A stretch of DNA of 54,125 nt from contig CAYOPG010000004.1 in the NCBI GenBank assembly GCA_964405775.1, forward strand, positions 1 through 54,125, written 5' to 3'. The notes below the pieces were generated by a model. That model made no database searches. It had not been told where the DNA came from and saw only the letters and a list, made by a program, of their open reading frames with translations. The DNA comes from JAAZFF01 sp964405775. Its GTDB lineage: Bacteria; Verrucomicrobiota; Kiritimatiellia; RFP12; UBA3636. The position numbers were made by a program, and so were the translations under genes. This document shows positions 43,744 through 53,048 of this stretch, one piece after another (position 1 is the first letter of the stretch; each line of letters starts with the position of its first letter).

Positions 43744-44931
43744 ATGAAGACATTTGATACAGACATGCATGAAAAAACTGAAGCAGATGTAATACTAAGC
43801 GTTGTTTTGCCGTGCCTCAATGAGGCAAAGACGCTTGAAAAGGCCATCGGGACGGCAGCCGAGCTCATTTCATCAACAGGGATGAAAGGCGAAATCGTTT
43901 TATCCGACAACGGCTCGACCGACGGCTCTCGTGAAATAGCCGAAAGAGCGGGAGCCCGTGTGGTATCTGCAGAACGAAAAGGTTATGGGTTTGCCCTTAT
44001 GTCCGGCATCAGAGCCGCGCGTGGCAGCATAATAGTCATGGGCGACGCTGACGCTACGTACGATTTCCGTGAAGCCAAGCAGCTTGTCGAAGCGGTCGAC
44101 GCTGGTGCCGATCTCGCCATGGGTAGCCGGCTTCGTGGCAACATTGAGGAAGGCGCCATGCCTTACCTCCATCGTCATCTTGGTACTCCCGTGCTCACAT
44201 GGCTTATACGCCGCTTCTTTGGCTTGAGCATAACGGATTGCAATTGCGGCATGCGGGCGTTCAGCAAAAAAGCGTTCGAGAGGATGGACCTGATTTCGGG
44301 AGGCATGGAATTCGCATCTGAAATGCTGATCAAGGCGGCGTTGTGCGGCATGAAGGTTGTTGAATACCCCATATCGCTTCTGAAGGACACGCGCGACCGC
44401 GCGCCGCACCTCCATACATGGCGCGACGGCTGGCGCCACCTGCGTTTCATCCTTATTTTTGCACCGCACGTCACATTCTTCATTCCGGGAATGGTACTTT
44501 TCATACTGTTTGGTATTGAGACGCTTCTGCTCTCTTTTGGAGTTGTCACTGTGGGAGCTTTTTTGTTCGACTACCATCACCTTTTCTACTCTGTGCCGTT
44601 GTTCATAATAGGATACCAGATGCTTTGGTTCGCAAGGCTCTCTGAGCAATTCCGCAACTTCTCGGGGTATGACACGGTACAAAGACACAGGTACGGCAAG
44701 TTCAATATGGAACTATGGCTCTTGGTTGGCGTGGCTATGGCAATTGGAGGGCTGGCGATTTTCGGCATAGTTTTCGCTTCATGGATAGCCTCGGGTCACG
44801 GGGAGTTATTCGCTATCAGGAGGGGTGTTGCCGGGCTCGCCTTATTGCTCCTGGGGGTCACGACAATTATGAACTCCTTTATGATGAGCATGCTGGAGCT
44901 TAATCTGGATCGTGGGGCAGGCGGTAAATGA
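43744..44931 (+). CDS. Family 2 glycosyltransferase, dolichol-phosphate-mannose-synthase type
   Basis: A 395-residue enzyme. The N-terminal GT-A domain (VVLPCLNEAKTLEKAI, LSDNGSTDGSREIAERAGARVV, VMGDADATYDF, LAMGSRLRGNIEEGAMP, TDCNCGMRAF) is of the DPM1 type that loads a sugar onto a polyprenyl phosphate. It is followed by four membrane helices (about residues 235-385). The product would feed a GT-C enzyme such as the one at 45961. Its end overlaps the next glycosyltransferase start by 4 bases. Confidence 0.9.
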   Translation: MKTFDTDMHEKTEADVILSVVLPCLNEAKTLEKAIGTAAELISSTGMKGEIVLSDNGSTDGSREIAERAGARVVSAERKGYGFALMSGIRAARGSIIVMGDADATYDFREAKQLVEAVDAGADLAMGSRLRGNIEEGAMPYLHRHLGTPVLTWLIRRFFGLSITDCNCGMRAFSKKAFERMDLISGGMEFASEMLIKAALCGMKVVEYPISLLKDTRDRAPHLHTWRDGWRHLRFILIFAPHVTFFIPGMVLFILFGIETLLLSFGVVTVGAFLFDYHHLFYSVPLFIIGYQMLWFARLSEQFRNFSGYDTVQRHRYGKFNMELWLLVGVAMAIGGLAIFGIVFASWIASGHGELFAIRRGVAGLALLLLGVTTIMNSFMMSMLELNLDRGAGGK

Positions 44932-45884
44932 CCGCTGAGCGCTATCCCACGATATCGGTCGTAATGCCAACGTACAACGGCGAGAGCCATCTCCGCGCCG
45001 CCCTCGATTCGTTGGAGTCTCAGAAGCCCTCCGGGGTCCCGTTCGAAGTTTTGGTGTCCGATGATGGTTCCTCGGACGCTACTCTTCATATTTTGAAGGA
45101 AGCCACGGAGCGCTTGCCGTTACGCGTTATCGACGGGCCGCGCAAACGCAACTGGGTTGCCTCCACCAACGCGCTCCTCCGCGAGGCGCGTGGCGAATAT
45201 GTTACCATGCTTCATCAGGATGACATTTATTTTCCTGAGCGGTTCGCAGAACTGGCCTCAACGGCGGCGGCATATCCAAACATTTCTGTCTTCTCGCACC
45301 CGACGCGTTTTATCAACTCGGCGGGGCGTGCCGTCGGCACATGGAAGCCACCCATGCCAACCGGCAAGCGACTGTCGCCGCACATGTGGTTTCCGCCACT
45401 GATGGTTCAGAATAATTTCGCGGTGCCAGCGATGATGTTCCGCCGCCGCCTATCCGACGAACTTGGGGATATGGACGAGACGCTGCCTTACACCGCAGAT
45501 TGGGAATACTGGCTCCGTTTTGCCGCCTCCGAGAGAATATTCATACTGCCGAAGCCGCTTGCCGGTTTCCGCATTCATGGCGCCTCTCAGACCGTGGCTT
45601 TCGCCGAAAAAGCCGACGAATACGAACGGAATCTGCGCGAAGTTGTGGTGCGCTCCGAACGTACGGCTTCGAGGTTAAACCTGAAAAAGCGCTACATTGA
45701 AATGGCTCGGTTTGGCGTCGATGTTAATCTGTGGCTCGCTGCCAAGGCCTCCGGCAGGAGCTTCCCTGTTTCGAAAGTGCTCGGAGGTGTTTTCGACGTC
45801 GGGCTTCCCGGCGCATTTTCGTATATAAGTTTATCCCGCATGATTCCCCGTTCTCTCGCTCGTTTGCGCGCGGGGAGGTCGTGA
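44928..45884 (+). CDS. Family 2 glycosyltransferase
   Basis: A 318-residue GT-A enzyme with SVVMPTYNGESHLRAALDSLESQ, LVSDDGSSDATLHIL, the acidic metal site MLHQDDIYFPERF, and ADWEYWLRFAASERIFILPKPLAGFRIHG near residue 190-220. There is no membrane anchor except weak hydrophobicity near the C-terminus. It is translationally coupled to the preceding GT2 gene (ATGA). It probably adds one residue to a surface glycan; donor and acceptor cannot be told. Confidence 0.88.
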   Translation: MTAERYPTISVVMPTYNGESHLRAALDSLESQKPSGVPFEVLVSDDGSSDATLHILKEATERLPLRVIDGPRKRNWVASTNALLREARGEYVTMLHQDDIYFPERFAELASTAAAYPNISVFSHPTRFINSAGRAVGTWKPPMPTGKRLSPHMWFPPLMVQNNFAVPAMMFRRRLSDELGDMDETLPYTADWEYWLRFAASERIFILPKPLAGFRIHGASQTVAFAEKADEYERNLREVVVRSERTASRLNLKKRYIEMARFGVDVNLWLAAKASGRSFPVSKVLGGVFDVGLPGAFSYISLSRMIPRSLARLRAGRS

Positions 45885-45960
45885 ATTATATTCGCATAAA
45901 CAAAACCGCCGGATCGGATACTCCCCGGGCAGTGATTTTAAGAAAAGGTAAAGATGTAAA

Positions 45961-48384
45961 ATGAACGGAAATGTGGAACGCGCGAAAAAAACCGTCGCGT
46001 GTATAGTGCCTGTGCTGTCCGTGGTAATAGCTGCGTTGCTGCTCCAGTTCCCGTTGGCCACCATGGTGCCGCTGAGCAATCACGAAGTATTGTATGCTTG
46101 GCAATCGGATCTGGTGCGCAGATTTTTCCCGGTGTTCGTATTGACTGTTGTTGCAATCTCTGTTTGCCTCTGGATTTTGAGCGGACGGGTGACACGCGCC
46201 TCACAGCCAGGTCGAGCACAACACGTTGCGAACAGCCTGCGTCCGCTTGCATGGCTCCCTCTTTGCGTGGTGCTCAGCCAGTGCTCCGTGTGGCTCGGCG
46301 CCACCGTTTCGGGGCTGATAATCGCCTTCGGTCCCGCGCTCATCCTCGCGCTGTGCGCCGAAAGGCTGGTTGGCGATTCAATCCGGCAAGACAAGTCGGC
46401 CGGTGTGCGCTACTGGGCGGTGCACTTTATTGTTTATTCTGCGTTCATCCTGGGCGTTGGCCTGTATTTCAATAATGAGGTGGGAGAGCAGATGGGCGAT
46501 GAAAAGCACTACATGATCATAGCTCAGAGCCTGTTCGAAGATGGCGACATGGATTTGGCGAGAGAGATGAAGGATTTTATTCCCTCCGCCCACCCTGACC
46601 GCCGTCAAATGCTAAACTACTCGCATCTGCGCGAGAACAAAACAGGCCAGCTGTACAGCTACCATGCGTTCGGACTCCCCATTCTCGCTTTGCCTTTTTG
46701 GTTTACGGGTTTTTTCGGGCGTCAGCTGGTGCTTGCCCTGATTGCCGGGTTCACCATTGTCGGCTGCGGAGCCGCGTGCCATGCTGCCGGGGCTTCGCGC
46801 CGGGCATCGGCCATCGTGGCTTGGGGGTTAGGCCTCACGTTTGCAGGCGCCGTGAATGCCATCCGTTTCCTGCCTGAAACTCTGGGTTGTGGACTGGTCG
46901 TTTGGGCGTTCTGGAGTATCCTCGCCCAAAAAAAACGCCCTTGGGTCTCCTCAATCGTCGCCGCAGTATGCTGCGGCTACTTGCCATACGCGCATACCCG
47001 TTTCGCTCCCGTGAGCCTTATGTTGGCGTTATTCTTTGGGCTTGAAGGACTCTTCGGCATGAGGTTGGAAAAAATGCGCGTCAAGGTTGCACGTCTGACG
47101 GTCTTTTCGTTGATTTACGCCATCTGCGGTTTTACCCTGCTTTGGTTTCACAGCTGGATGTTTTCCGGCTCTGGAGCATACGAATACGACAAAATTCTGT
47201 TTTCGTACCCGAAGGCCATGTGGGCCGTTATAGTGGAGCACCGCGGCTTGTTCAGCGTGATCACACCGCTTGTGTGGTACCTTGCCGCCGCGCCGCATGT
47301 GATAATCACGGAGCGCCAGTACCGCCGCCATGGCTTGGAGGCGCTTGCGGTTGTGCTGGTTGTCCTCGCTACTTCGTGTTCGAACTCGGCAGCGCTGGGC
47401 GGACGTTGCATACCGGGCCGCTATTTCTTAACGGCGGTCCCGCTTCTGCTCCCGTCTGCAGCGCTAGCGCTTTCAAAATGCCGATCTTCGGCTCGTTTCT
47501 GGTATTACTCCCTGTCGGCAGTTTCCACGCTCATCCTTTTCGCGGCACTCGTGCTAGTCAAACGCGGCAACTTTTTCTCTGTTCTGCCGCTAGACAGCCT
47601 GCGTGGCTATGTGGGCTTCCATCTGATATGGCAGCCCTTGTCTTCGACGTTACACTCAGTTTCCCCGGAGGCATTCACGTACACAACGGCATACGTACTG
47701 TTTCTGATCGCAGTGTCGTTTCTGTTAATGATCATACACTTGAATGGTGCAATTCTCGCCGTATCGACTATCATGCTACTTGGAGCGGCACTGGTTTCCG
47801 GTGCCAAGGTGAATGCCACTGAAAACGTAGAGCGTGATAGAATACTGGGCAGAATGACAGTATATTGGGGAAGCTTGCAAAAGGTCGGCGACTCGGGAGG
47901 TACAATTTTCGAAACACTCGGCATTGTGGAAAAACTCGGGAATCGAAATCCTTTTTACTTGCTTTCACGAGACGTGGAGGGGCTTGGCCCTGGAGGCCGA
48001 ATCAAAGTGGCTGACATCCCTCCCAACGACTGGGATGGGCGCGGCTACAGTTGGAAGGGTCTGCATACCCAAATCCGCCATAACGTTGACTCTACGATTG
48101 CCATAAGGGTCATAGGACAGACCTTGTCGGGCTCCGCTGTCTTCGCCGTGCGTCAGGGTGCGCTCACGTTGGAAGACGGCGTGAGGTGCGAACCTGGCAA
48201 AATCGACTTCACTTGGATTGTGACGACTCGGCGAGGCCGCGGCTGGGTTAATCCTGTAGTTCGGATAGAGGGTGAACACGCAGCCGTGAGAATCGATCAC
48301 GTATACGTGGTGCCGTACTCCGACCCCATGGGCAAGGGAGGGCTTCCGCTAGATCACGCCTCCACTATTCGTGATCTGCGCTGA
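45961..48384 (+). CDS. Large polytopic membrane protein, GT-C-like
   Basis: An 807-residue protein with about a dozen membrane helices up to residue 620 and a soluble C-terminal domain of about 190 residues. After the first helices the loop VGEQMGDEKHYMIIAQSLFEDGDMDL carries the acidic DE pair seen at the same place in GT39/PMT-like GT-C glycosyltransferases, and YSYHAFGLPILALPFWF follows. This family uses polyprenyl-linked sugars outside the membrane. The DPM-type enzyme in the same operon would supply the donor. The start has AAAGGTAAAG upstream. The acceptor is unknown. Confidence 0.7.
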   Translation: MNGNVERAKKTVACIVPVLSVVIAALLLQFPLATMVPLSNHEVLYAWQSDLVRRFFPVFVLTVVAISVCLWILSGRVTRASQPGRAQHVANSLRPLAWLPLCVVLSQCSVWLGATVSGLIIAFGPALILALCAERLVGDSIRQDKSAGVRYWAVHFIVYSAFILGVGLYFNNEVGEQMGDEKHYMIIAQSLFEDGDMDLAREMKDFIPSAHPDRRQMLNYSHLRENKTGQLYSYHAFGLPILALPFWFTGFFGRQLVLALIAGFTIVGCGAACHAAGASRRASAIVAWGLGLTFAGAVNAIRFLPETLGCGLVVWAFWSILAQKKRPWVSSIVAAVCCGYLPYAHTRFAPVSLMLALFFGLEGLFGMRLEKMRVKVARLTVFSLIYAICGFTLLWFHSWMFSGSGAYEYDKILFSYPKAMWAVIVEHRGLFSVITPLVWYLAAAPHVIITERQYRRHGLEALAVVLVVLATSCSNSAALGGRCIPGRYFLTAVPLLLPSAALALSKCRSSARFWYYSLSAVSTLILFAALVLVKRGNFFSVLPLDSLRGYVGFHLIWQPLSSTLHSVSPEAFTYTTAYVLFLIAVSFLLMIIHLNGAILAVSTIMLLGAALVSGAKVNATENVERDRILGRMTVYWGSLQKVGDSGGTIFETLGIVEKLGNRNPFYLLSRDVEGLGPGGRIKVADIPPNDWDGRGYSWKGLHTQIRHNVDSTIAIRVIGQTLSGSAVFAVRQGALTLEDGVRCEPGKIDFTWIVTTRRGRGWVNPVVRIEGEHAAVRIDHVYVVPYSDPMGKGGLPLDHASTIRDLR

Positions 48385-48419
48385 ATGCGTTTGTGGACTC
48401 TGTCGTATGTGTCTAAAAG

Positions 48420-49052
48420 TTAGAACTTGATGTCTAGACCCACGTGCATCGTGTGGTAACCGGTCCAATCATCCTTGCCGCCGGTTATCTCGTAATCATC
48501 GTCGAACTGGTCGCTGACGTCCAGCACGATGTAGTCGTACCCGAGCTCAAGAGAGAGGTTGTCCGCGAGTTCTATGCTTAGACCAGCGCCAATTCCGGCG
48601 GAGAAATAAGCGTCTTCCTCTGTATTATCGATCTCATACCAGTAGCCGTGGTCGTCATATTCATAATCGGGGCCGTTGTATTCCCAGTAGTTTATGATTA
48701 CGCCGACTCGCCCGCGCACATATAGAGCCAGACTTTCATTGAGTGGCGCGTATTGTGTCAGGCCACCGAAAATGCCCCAGTTCATGGAGTCGTCAAGATA
48801 GTCCGGCAGATCAATTCCGCCCGCCACTATTGTGTCAACAAAGATCTCCGTATAATCAAGCACATATACCCCGAACCTAGCAGATATGCCAGCGAAGTCA
48901 TAATAAAGATCCGAGTCGTTCGCAAGCATGTACAAGCCGCTGATGTTTATATCAAAGGCCGAGTCGAACTGATCGGCCTGAGCAGGTGCCACAGAGAAAG
49001 CTAGAGTGATCGCAGCCGCTGTCGCTAAGATAGAGGTTCTCGATTTTTTCAT
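48420..49052 (-). CDS. Outer-membrane beta-barrel protein
   Basis: A 210-residue exported protein. The signal peptide KKSRTSILATAAAITLAFSVAPAQA is cleaved near residue 26. The mature part has alternating strands rich in Tyr, Asp and Gly (INISGLYMLANDSDLYYDFAGISARFGVYV, GAGLSIELADNLSLELGYDYIVLD) and ends HTMHVGLDIKF, with the terminal Phe that directs barrels to the BAM machinery. It resembles eight-strand OmpW/OmpA-type porin-like proteins. The strongly acidic loops could bind cations. AAGGAGT is a strong ribosome site. Confidence 0.8.
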   Translation of the reverse strand: MKKSRTSILATAAAITLAFSVAPAQADQFDSAFDINISGLYMLANDSDLYYDFAGISARFGVYVLDYTEIFVDTIVAGGIDLPDYLDDSMNWGIFGGLTQYAPLNESLALYVRGRVGVIINYWEYNGPDYEYDDHGYWYEIDNTEEDAYFSAGIGAGLSIELADNLSLELGYDYIVLDVSDQFDDDYEITGGKDDWTGYHTMHVGLDIKF

Positions 49053-49130
49053 GCGTTTTTACTCCTTGTTTATTATTGTTTGACTGCTGCTAAGCAGCGG
49101 TTATGAGAGCATTGCACTTGTACGAGGATC

Positions 49131-49160
49131 AGTATATAACGATGATGGAACGGAATGCAA
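49131..49160 (-). promoter_or_regulatory. Promoter of the outer-membrane barrel gene
   Basis: On the minus strand, TTGCAT (49160-49155) and TATACT (49136-49131) are 18 bases apart. The leader of about 70 bases contains a small hairpin, GCTGC-TTA-GCAGC (about 49085-49097), just before the AAGGAGT ribosome site. Confidence 0.4.
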
Positions 49161-49171
49161 CAAAACAAATG

Positions 49172-50599
49172 TTATTTTTTTGGTCTTGTTCTGCCTTTGC
49201 CGGACTTCGGTTTCGGAGGAGGTTTGGGGCGCGCTGGGTCTCTGGTACGCGCGCGGAACTGGAGCTTTACCACTGCTCCTTCGAGTCCGAACTCATGACG
49301 AAGCGAGTTCGTTAGGAACTGTGAATAGTGTCCGGGAAGGCGACGTGGGTCGTTCACGAAAATGCGTATCATTATGGGGTTCCACCCGACTTGAGTCGCG
49401 TAATACATACGCAGCGGACGCCCCCCCATAGCGGGGACTCCTATTGATTCGTAGGCCCTTGAAAGAACTCTGTTAAGTAGACCGGTGGGAAGGGTTGCAC
49501 GACATTGCGTTGCCACGTGCTCTATCGCAACCAGCGCGTTGTTCACGTTCATGCCAGTCTTGGCCGACATGAAAATAATGGGACAGTAAGCCATGAACTT
49601 CATTTCGAAAGCTAGTTTTTCAGAGAATTCACGCTCTGAAATTTCAGAAACATCCCATTTGTTTACGACGATAACGCAACCTTTCCCGCTTTCGCTGATG
49701 AGCCCGGCAAGCTGTTTGTCGAGAAGCCCCACGCCGCGAGTGGAGTCGAGCATTAGAACGACTACGTCTGCCCTGCTGATGCTCTCCTGCATACGATAGC
49801 GGCTGTAGCGCTCCACTGCCGTGTCTACCCGCGCCTCCCGGCGGGCGCCTGCGGTGTCGATAAGAGTGTAGTTGCGTCCCTCGACCGAGAATGGTACGTC
49901 TATGCTGTCGCGCGTGGTACCCGGCACGTCCGACACCAGTACTCGTTCTGCGCGGAGTAGCTTGTTGATGAAGGACGACTTGCCCGCGTTTGGACGTCCT
50001 ACGACAGCAACGCATAGGTCGTCTTTATCGTCGTCCGGTCCGGCGCCGAAACGCTCGACTTGGGGTGGAAGTTCTCGTAAAACGCTTTTCATCAGGTCGT
50101 CGAATCCGCGACCGTGGAGCGCTGATATAGGGAACACCGGAAAGCCAAGCGATGCGAAGTCCGCAGAGGCGTTATCCATCTCAGGCGTGTCTGACTTATT
50201 GACTGCGAGAAACACCTTTGTTCCGGACTTGCGTAAAAGCTTCGCGACTTCCTCGTCTAGCGGAGTGAGGCCGCTCTGTCCGTCGACTACGAAAATCACA
50301 GACGGGGCGTCATTGATTGCGGCTTCCGCCTGGACTCGTATGCCGGCGTCGATGCGGTCGTGAATTGTCTCGTTGTCGATGTTAAAGATGCCACCGGTAT
50401 CGATAAGCGAAAATCTTTGGTCGCCCCAATAGACCTCGCGCACGAGCCTGTCTCGCGTGACCCCGGGCTCCCCATGAACTATCGCGATGCGTTTTTTTGC
50501 GATTCGGTTGAAGACGGCGGATTTCCCGACGTTTGGTCTGCCCACTATCGCAACCGTACGACCCTTGCCGCCGGTTGTGTTCTCAAGAATATCTTCCAT
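49172..50599 (-). CDS. der: Ribosome-assembly GTPase Der (EngA)
   Basis: A 475-residue double GTPase for 50S ribosome assembly. GTPase one has VAIVGRPNVGKSAVFN, DTGG, and NKSD; GTPase two has VAVVGRPNAGKSSFINKLL, DTAGARR and NKWD. The C-terminal KH-like domain has the RPLRMYYATQVGWNPIMIRIFVNDPRRLPGHYSQFLTN block typical of Der. The tail is a Lys/Pro/Arg-rich extension. It is encoded downstream of gltX on the same strand. Confidence 0.96.
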   Translation of the reverse strand: MEDILENTTGGKGRTVAIVGRPNVGKSAVFNRIAKKRIAIVHGEPGVTRDRLVREVYWGDQRFSLIDTGGIFNIDNETIHDRIDAGIRVQAEAAINDAPSVIFVVDGQSGLTPLDEEVAKLLRKSGTKVFLAVNKSDTPEMDNASADFASLGFPVFPISALHGRGFDDLMKSVLRELPPQVERFGAGPDDDKDDLCVAVVGRPNAGKSSFINKLLRAERVLVSDVPGTTRDSIDVPFSVEGRNYTLIDTAGARREARVDTAVERYSRYRMQESISRADVVVLMLDSTRGVGLLDKQLAGLISESGKGCVIVVNKWDVSEISEREFSEKLAFEMKFMAYCPIIFMSAKTGMNVNNALVAIEHVATQCRATLPTGLLNRVLSRAYESIGVPAMGGRPLRMYYATQVGWNPIMIRIFVNDPRRLPGHYSQFLTNSLRHEFGLEGAVVKLQFRARTRDPARPKPPPKPKSGKGRTRPKK

Positions 50600-50647
50600 T
50601 GCGTTTATATTTTGTCAAATTTGTCCGGCATCTGGCAGAGCCTTTGC

Positions 50648-51952
50648 TCAGCCCGCCATATCAGCAGCCTTGCGGCAGCGTGCGCACACGCGTTCGCGCC
50701 CGATGAGCGTGAGCAGTTCGAAAAGGCCTGGCCCTTCGCCGACTCCCGACACCGCCACTCGGAGCGGGTGGACAACGGCTCCCATGCCGCCAAGTTCCTC
50801 GCCCTTATCCTTTACAAGCTTCTCCGTAGTGTCGATTGTGAACTCGGGCAAAGCCTCGAATTTGTCAGCGAACTCCCGCAGGAGGTCTGCTACTCCTTCG
50901 CGTTTCAGGCGTTTATTGACGGCTGCCTCGGAGTAGGGGAAATCGTCGGTGAAAAGGTATATGCAGTTGTCCGGGATGTCCTTGTATGTTTTCGTGCGCG
51001 GCTGTATTGGATCCAGCACGGCGTCCAGATCGCCAATCAGAGGCTTCGTGGGCAGACCCGCCGCTTCCATTCGCGACAGAAACTCCGTCTTGAATTCCTC
51101 GCGAGGCTGTCTGGCTATATATTCGCCGTTCATCCATGTCAGCTTTTTTATGTCGAAGCGCGCGGGGCTCGATTTGCAGTGGTCCAACGAGAATGCCTCT
51201 ATCAGTTCCTCACGCGTCATTATCTCGCGGTCGTCGCCCGGAGCCCAGCCGAGAAGGACGAGGAAGTTGAACAGCGCATCGGGCAAGAACCCCTGCTCGC
51301 GGAATTCTCCAACGAAAGCGGCGCCATCGCGCTTAGAGTACGGCTTGCCCTGGTTGTTGACTATCATCGGCAGGTGCGCGTAGGCTGGCGGGACAACATC
51401 CATAGCCTTGAACATCTCGATGTGTTTGAAAGTGTTCTCGACGTGGTCGTCGCCCCGTATCACGTGAGTGATGCCCATATCTGCGTCGTCTACGACATTC
51501 GCGAGGTGGAACACAGGTGTGCCGTCTGAGCGTACTATTACGAAATCCTGCGTGTCTTCGGCCTTCTTTTTGAGGTCTCCCTTAACGAGGTCGTGGAAGC
51601 GGAGCGTGCCTTCCTTAGGCATGCGGAATACCAGGCATTCGCCTTCGCCTCCCTTGTTGTCACGGTATGCGAAGCCTTTCGCCTCAAGCTCGGAGGCCAC
51701 GGCAAGATGGCGCACCGTGTTGGCGCTTTGGTAAACGGCAGACTCATCGTAATCAAGTTTTAGCCATTCCATGCATTCAAGCAGGGTCTTTATGGCTTCT
51801 GGTGTGGAACGTTCGAGATCCGTGTCCTCCACGCGAAGCAGGAACTTGCCCCCTTCGTGGCGTGCGAAGAGCCAATTGAAAACTGCCGCGCGGATATTGC
51901 CTATGTGGACATTACCTGTGGGGCTGGGTGCGAAACGGACGCGGACGGACAT
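50648..51952 (-). CDS. gltX: Glutamyl-tRNA synthetase
   Basis: A 434-residue class I aminoacyl-tRNA synthetase. RFAPSPTGNVHIGNIRAAVFNWLFA carries the HIGH-type signature (HIGN), LRVEDTDLERS is a family block, VIRGDDHVENTFKH binds the acceptor end, and KPYSKRDGAAFVGEF is the KMSKS-type loop. The C-terminal anticodon domain is compact but reaches the usual end (HPLRVAVSGVGEGPGLFELLTLIGRERV). Its start at 51952 lies about 55 bases from the end of the restriction-modification cassette, so the cassette is inserted in the gltX upstream region. Confidence 0.95.
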   Translation of the reverse strand: MSVRVRFAPSPTGNVHIGNIRAAVFNWLFARHEGGKFLLRVEDTDLERSTPEAIKTLLECMEWLKLDYDESAVYQSANTVRHLAVASELEAKGFAYRDNKGGEGECLVFRMPKEGTLRFHDLVKGDLKKKAEDTQDFVIVRSDGTPVFHLANVVDDADMGITHVIRGDDHVENTFKHIEMFKAMDVVPPAYAHLPMIVNNQGKPYSKRDGAAFVGEFREQGFLPDALFNFLVLLGWAPGDDREIMTREELIEAFSLDHCKSSPARFDIKKLTWMNGEYIARQPREEFKTEFLSRMEAAGLPTKPLIGDLDAVLDPIQPRTKTYKDIPDNCIYLFTDDFPYSEAAVNKRLKREGVADLLREFADKFEALPEFTIDTTEKLVKDKGEELGGMGAVVHPLRVAVSGVGEGPGLFELLTLIGRERVCARCRKAADMAG

Positions 51953-52004
51953 TGCTTGCCTTTCTTCTTGATGCTTTCTCTTATTGCTAAATCATTCATT
52001 TTAC

Positions 52005-52113
52005 AACGTCAAAGGTGACTCACGGCTGCCCGTGGCGCGACTCCTGCCCCGAGCGAAGCGAGGAAGCAGGAGGCGTGACGCGGGTAGCCGTTGAGTCCAC
52101 CGCCTTGTTGGGC
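52005..52113 (-). mobile_element. attC-like integron recombination site
   Basis: On the minus strand, GCCCAAC (52113-52107, R'') begins a long imperfect foldback. GGTG-ACTCA-CGGCT pairs with AGCCG-TGAGT-CACC (arms 52101-52086 and 52027-52014), with two extrahelical bases on one arm only, as in attC sites. The internal part carries a CTCCTGC/GCAGGAG stem. The far edge is G|TT at 52007-52005. Joined to the other cassette end, the R' core would read GTTGGGC, the exact complement of R''. The methylase C-terminus is translated through it (NKAVDSTA...), as is common for cassette genes. Confidence 0.72.
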
Positions 52114-53048
52114 ATTTTGATTTTGTATTCGGGAGCAAACTCGCAGACTCTTGTAGTATCATCCATCCATGAAAGATTCCTTCCTATGACTAACTCTGTC
52201 ATTTCTGCATGATGGGTATTCTTCATCGGAATGGGCTTGGCTTGCAGAGAATACTTTCGTGCAAAACTCTTCACCTCATCAGAATTGTCGTAAGTCATTA
52301 TAAAATCACCCGCTAATTCTGAACATTTCTTGAAGAGCGTATCGTGGTCGACGCTAGAATGCGTGTAGAGGCGACTACCAGCGTTTTTTCCGCCCGCCGT
52401 GTAAGGAGGATCGATGAAATAGACCGCATCATGGTCTTCCTTGTGTTTATCTAATACGTCAAAAGCATCACCCTGCTCAAAACGTAGTCTTGGCAATACA
52501 TGCGTGATGTCATTGATTCGCTTTGCGAGCGTGGATGGATACCATCTTGATAAGATACCCTTTCCTGCTTCGCCGTTCTTCAAAAAGCCAGAACCGGCGG
52601 CCAAGATTCCGCCGTGGAGGGTTCTGTTCTTAATTATTGTTTGAAACGCCTTCTCTTTGCGGCTTTGGGGAATCCTCTGAGTTTCCTTAATAGCGTTCTC
52701 TTTCGACATCTCAAAATGTAGAATCTGATTGGATAGCCACTCGCCCTCTCCGGAAGTGATGGTGTCCCACACTGCTGCAATTTCATCATCTAGTTCCACC
52801 ATCAACACATTCTCCGTCAAATTCTCGAATGCTGCGGTGAGAGAGACAATGCCCCCTCCCGCAAAAGGTTCAATCAATAGGCTTGGCTTACACGGACGAC
52901 TCCGAAGCCACTCTCTGAGACGAGGTATAAACCACGTCTTGCCACCTGGATACCGAAATGGACTTCGCTGAGGGACGGAAGCAACGTTGACTGGACGGGC
53001 TTGGTCTGGCAAATCAAAGCCAAACAAATCTTTCGAAGCGTGCATCAT
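52020..53048 (-). CDS. Dam-family DNA adenine methyltransferase
   Basis: A 342-residue N6-adenine methylase of the MboIA/Dam/M.EcoRV group. SPFRYPGGKTWFIPRL (residues 29-44) is motif X, IEPFAGGGIVSL (59-70) is the SAM motif I, and FIDPPYTAGGK with DPPY at 213-216 is the catalytic motif IV. It should protect host DNA at the sites cut by its partner nuclease. The start overlaps the nuclease stop (ATGA). The last 30 or so residues (NKAVDSTATRVTPPASS...) are read from the attC-like site and are probably not part of the fold. Confidence 0.92.
   Translation of the reverse strand: MMHASKDLFGFDLPDQARPVNVASVPQRSPFRYPGGKTWFIPRLREWLRSRPCKPSLLIEPFAGGGIVSLTAAFENLTENVLMVELDDEIAAVWDTITSGEGEWLSNQILHFEMSKENAIKETQRIPQSRKEKAFQTIIKNRTLHGGILAAGSGFLKNGEAGKGILSRWYPSTLAKRINDITHVLPRLRFEQGDAFDVLDKHKEDHDAVYFIDPPYTAGGKNAGSRLYTHSSVDHDTLFKKCSELAGDFIMTYDNSDEVKSFARKYSLQAKPIPMKNTHHAEMTELVIGRNLSWMDDTTRVCEFAPEYKIKMPNKAVDSTATRVTPPASSLRSGQESRHGQP

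Noticed and set aside
50360..51529. 389-codon open frame on the plus strand opposite der and gltX
   Set aside because: It lies antisense to two clearly recognised essential genes and has no family motif; a by-product of codon bias.
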